Assembly: GCF_000687935.1 (NCBI RefSeq)
Contig: NZ_JHZZ01000001.1
Coordinates: forward strand, 310,001 to 374,000
DNA: 64,000 bases
Source: Polaribacter sp. Hel_I_88
Lineage (GTDB): Bacteria > Bacteroidota > Bacteroidia > Flavobacteriales > Flavobacteriaceae
Reading direction: 5' to 3'
Below the pieces are notes generated by a model that was not told where the DNA came from, ran no database searches, and was given only the letters and a program-made list of their open reading frames with translations. Position 1 is the stretch's first letter, and each line of letters opens with the position of its first letter. Below, piece after piece: positions 62,904 to 64,000 of the stretch. Made by a program: the position numbers and the translations under genes.

Positions 62904-63821
62904 ATGAACGAATTAACTAAAATTGGAAAAAAAAGAACAATACTAATTTCAATAAGTATTTTATTAGTTTCAATTCATACGATATATTTTTATCATTCTG
63001 TGAGACCAGAAATTGAGTCAAAAAAACTTATCCAACAATTAATAAGGTTTTCATTGACAATCGGACTTTTAATTATGGTTTATAAAGGAAAGAATTGGGC
63101 GAAAATTGTTTCGATAATTTTATTTTCTTTAGCACTTCTAGGAGCAATAGTTGGTTTAGGAACTTTAGACACACCTTTTATGAATAAAATCCCTTTATTA
63201 GTTATGATTTTTATCTATTCAATGGCAATTTATCATTTTGGTTTTGCTAAAAGTTTTAAAGAGTTTTTCAAATTTCAAAATACTGAAATTACAGAATCAA
63301 TTCAAGATTCTAAAGAAATTATGGAATCAGAAAAATTTTGGAAAATTATTGAGACTACAAAATCTGAAAGTTCTGGAGATTATGAAAAACAACAATCTCT
63401 ACTTGAAAGAGAATTATTAAAACTAACCGCAAAAGAAGTTTTAGAATTTGACAATAAATTTAGAACATTAAGAGGAGAAATCTATACTTGGGATTTTTGG
63501 GCTGCTGCTTATATAATAAATGGAGGTTGCTCTGATGATTGTTTCTCTGATTTTAGAGGTTGGTTAATTGGACAAGGCAAATCAATATTTGAAAGTGCAG
63601 TCCAGAATATTGAAACACTTTCTGAACTCAAACAAACAAACGATGGAGATTGGGAAGGTTTAAGTTATATTCCAACTGACATTTATGAAAAAAAGACAGG
63701 AAATGATATGCCTAATGGAATTCAAGAAAATTTTGAAATTACCGGAGAAGAATGGGAAGAAGATGAAAATGAATTGAAAAATAGATTTCCGAATTTATAC
63801 GCAAAATTCGGAATGGAATAA
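62904..63821 (+). CDS. Membrane protein with C-terminal DUF4240 domain
   Basis: A 305-residue protein. Four membrane helices lie in the first ~115 residues (ILISISILLVSIHTIYF, LTIGLLIMVY, IILFSLALLGAIVG, IPLLVMIFIYSMAIYHF). A polar linker leads to a DUF4240-type domain: FWKIIETTKSESSGDYEKQ, LREEIYTWDFWAAAY-like RGEIYTWDFWAAAYI, NGGCSDDCFSDFRGWLIGQG. DUF4240 is of unknown role, often near SMI1-type proteins. The gene is bracketed by GTTAGCCACA (62881) and TGTGGCTAAC (63829). Confidence 0.7.
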   Translation: MNELTKIGKKRTILISISILLVSIHTIYFYHSVRPEIESKKLIQQLIRFSLTIGLLIMVYKGKNWAKIVSIILFSLALLGAIVGLGTLDTPFMNKIPLLVMIFIYSMAIYHFGFAKSFKEFFKFQNTEITESIQDSKEIMESEKFWKIIETTKSESSGDYEKQQSLLERELLKLTAKEVLEFDNKFRTLRGEIYTWDFWAAAYIINGGCSDDCFSDFRGWLIGQGKSIFESAVQNIETLSELKQTNDGDWEGLSYIPTDIYEKKTGNDMPNGIQENFEITGEEWEEDENELKNRFPNLYAKFGME

Positions 63822-63828
63822 AAATAAC

Positions 63829-63838
63829 TGTGGCTAAC
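63829..63838. repeat. TGTGGCTAAC, closing copy of the second orphan gene
   Basis: Exact inverse complement of GTTAGCCACA at 62881-62890; the gene 62904-63821 lies between them. The final 160 bp of the window contain no other feature I can support. Confidence 0.65.
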
Positions 63839-64000
63839 ATCCGAATATAACCTATAAAAACCACCTCCTCAATCAACTAAATCATTCTAAAATCATAAAA
63901 AAAACTTGATTACTCTCTATTTTTAAAGCTAATTAGAATATTTTTTTTAAAACTGTAAGTCTAAATACATCAACCTTAAAAAATAAGTTTAGCACAAAAA

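Overview
The window is a low-GC chromosomal segment of a marine-type member of the Flavobacteriaceae (Bacteroidota), most like Polaribacter or Tenacibaculum. The evidence is the very A+T-rich DNA, Bacteroidota promoters (TAnnTTTG -7 boxes, in the best cases with TTG 20 bp upstream), a SecDF fusion, a hypoxanthine phosphoribosyltransferase-adenylate kinase fusion, an RQC/HRDC RecQ, lipoproteins and beta-barrel proteins typical of the phylum, and many dispersed flavobacterial intergenic repeats. The genus is an inference; no rRNA or tRNA gene was seen.

Layout. 1-8400: a MacAB-like efflux/ABC operon (HlyD adaptor, ATPase, two FtsX-type permeases) read leftward, with a divergent sigma-54 response regulator and histidine kinase; twin operator-like repeats and an imperfect -24/-12 sequence lie between them. 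8.5-11.2 kb: a 2-oxoglutarate/Fe(II) oxygenase and two glycosyltransferases. 11.3-17.7 kb: an FtsE-like ATPase, a large TPR protein with an outer-membrane barrel, and a small membrane TPR protein. 17.7-32.4 kb: housekeeping genes obgE, hpt-adk fusion, secDF, fhs, recQ, mdh, a barrel protein and gyrB. 32.7-35.4 kb: a CPBP protease and a helix-turn-helix/membrane-domain gene split by an IS110-family element, whose upstream non-coding end is a candidate bridge RNA. 35.6-40.7 kb: a gatC-gatA-gatB::aspS operon in which GatB is fused to aspartyl-tRNA synthetase. 41.3-49.4 kb: a complete trp operon (trpE G D C F B A) with two extra genes. 49.5-57.5 kb: FKBP lipoprotein, amidohydrolase, DoxX-like protein, thyA, a nucleoside transporter, a bifunctional nuclease and etfBA. 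57.7-61.8 kb: pdhB, soluble pyrophosphatase and membrane pyrophosphatase. 62-63.8 kb: two orphan genes, each bracketed by its own short inverted repeat.

The most notable region is 40665-41457, between the gat/aspS and trp operons. It holds two divergent attenuator-like leaders. One encodes a 16-residue peptide with three consecutive Trp codons followed by an intrinsic terminator, ahead of trpE. The other encodes a 15-residue peptide with eight Asn codons, also followed by a terminator, ahead of gatC-gatA-gatB::aspS. The second operon would make Asn-tRNA(Asn) by transamidation: the AspRS half has the histidine known from non-discriminating AspRS and is fused to the amidotransferase. Together these suggest an Asn-sensing attenuator controlling tRNA-dependent asparagine synthesis. 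That reading is my inference and needs experimental support.

A second theme is dispersed repeats. Nearly every trp operon junction carries one, some run into coding sequence, and one appears to have supplied the GatB-AspRS linker.
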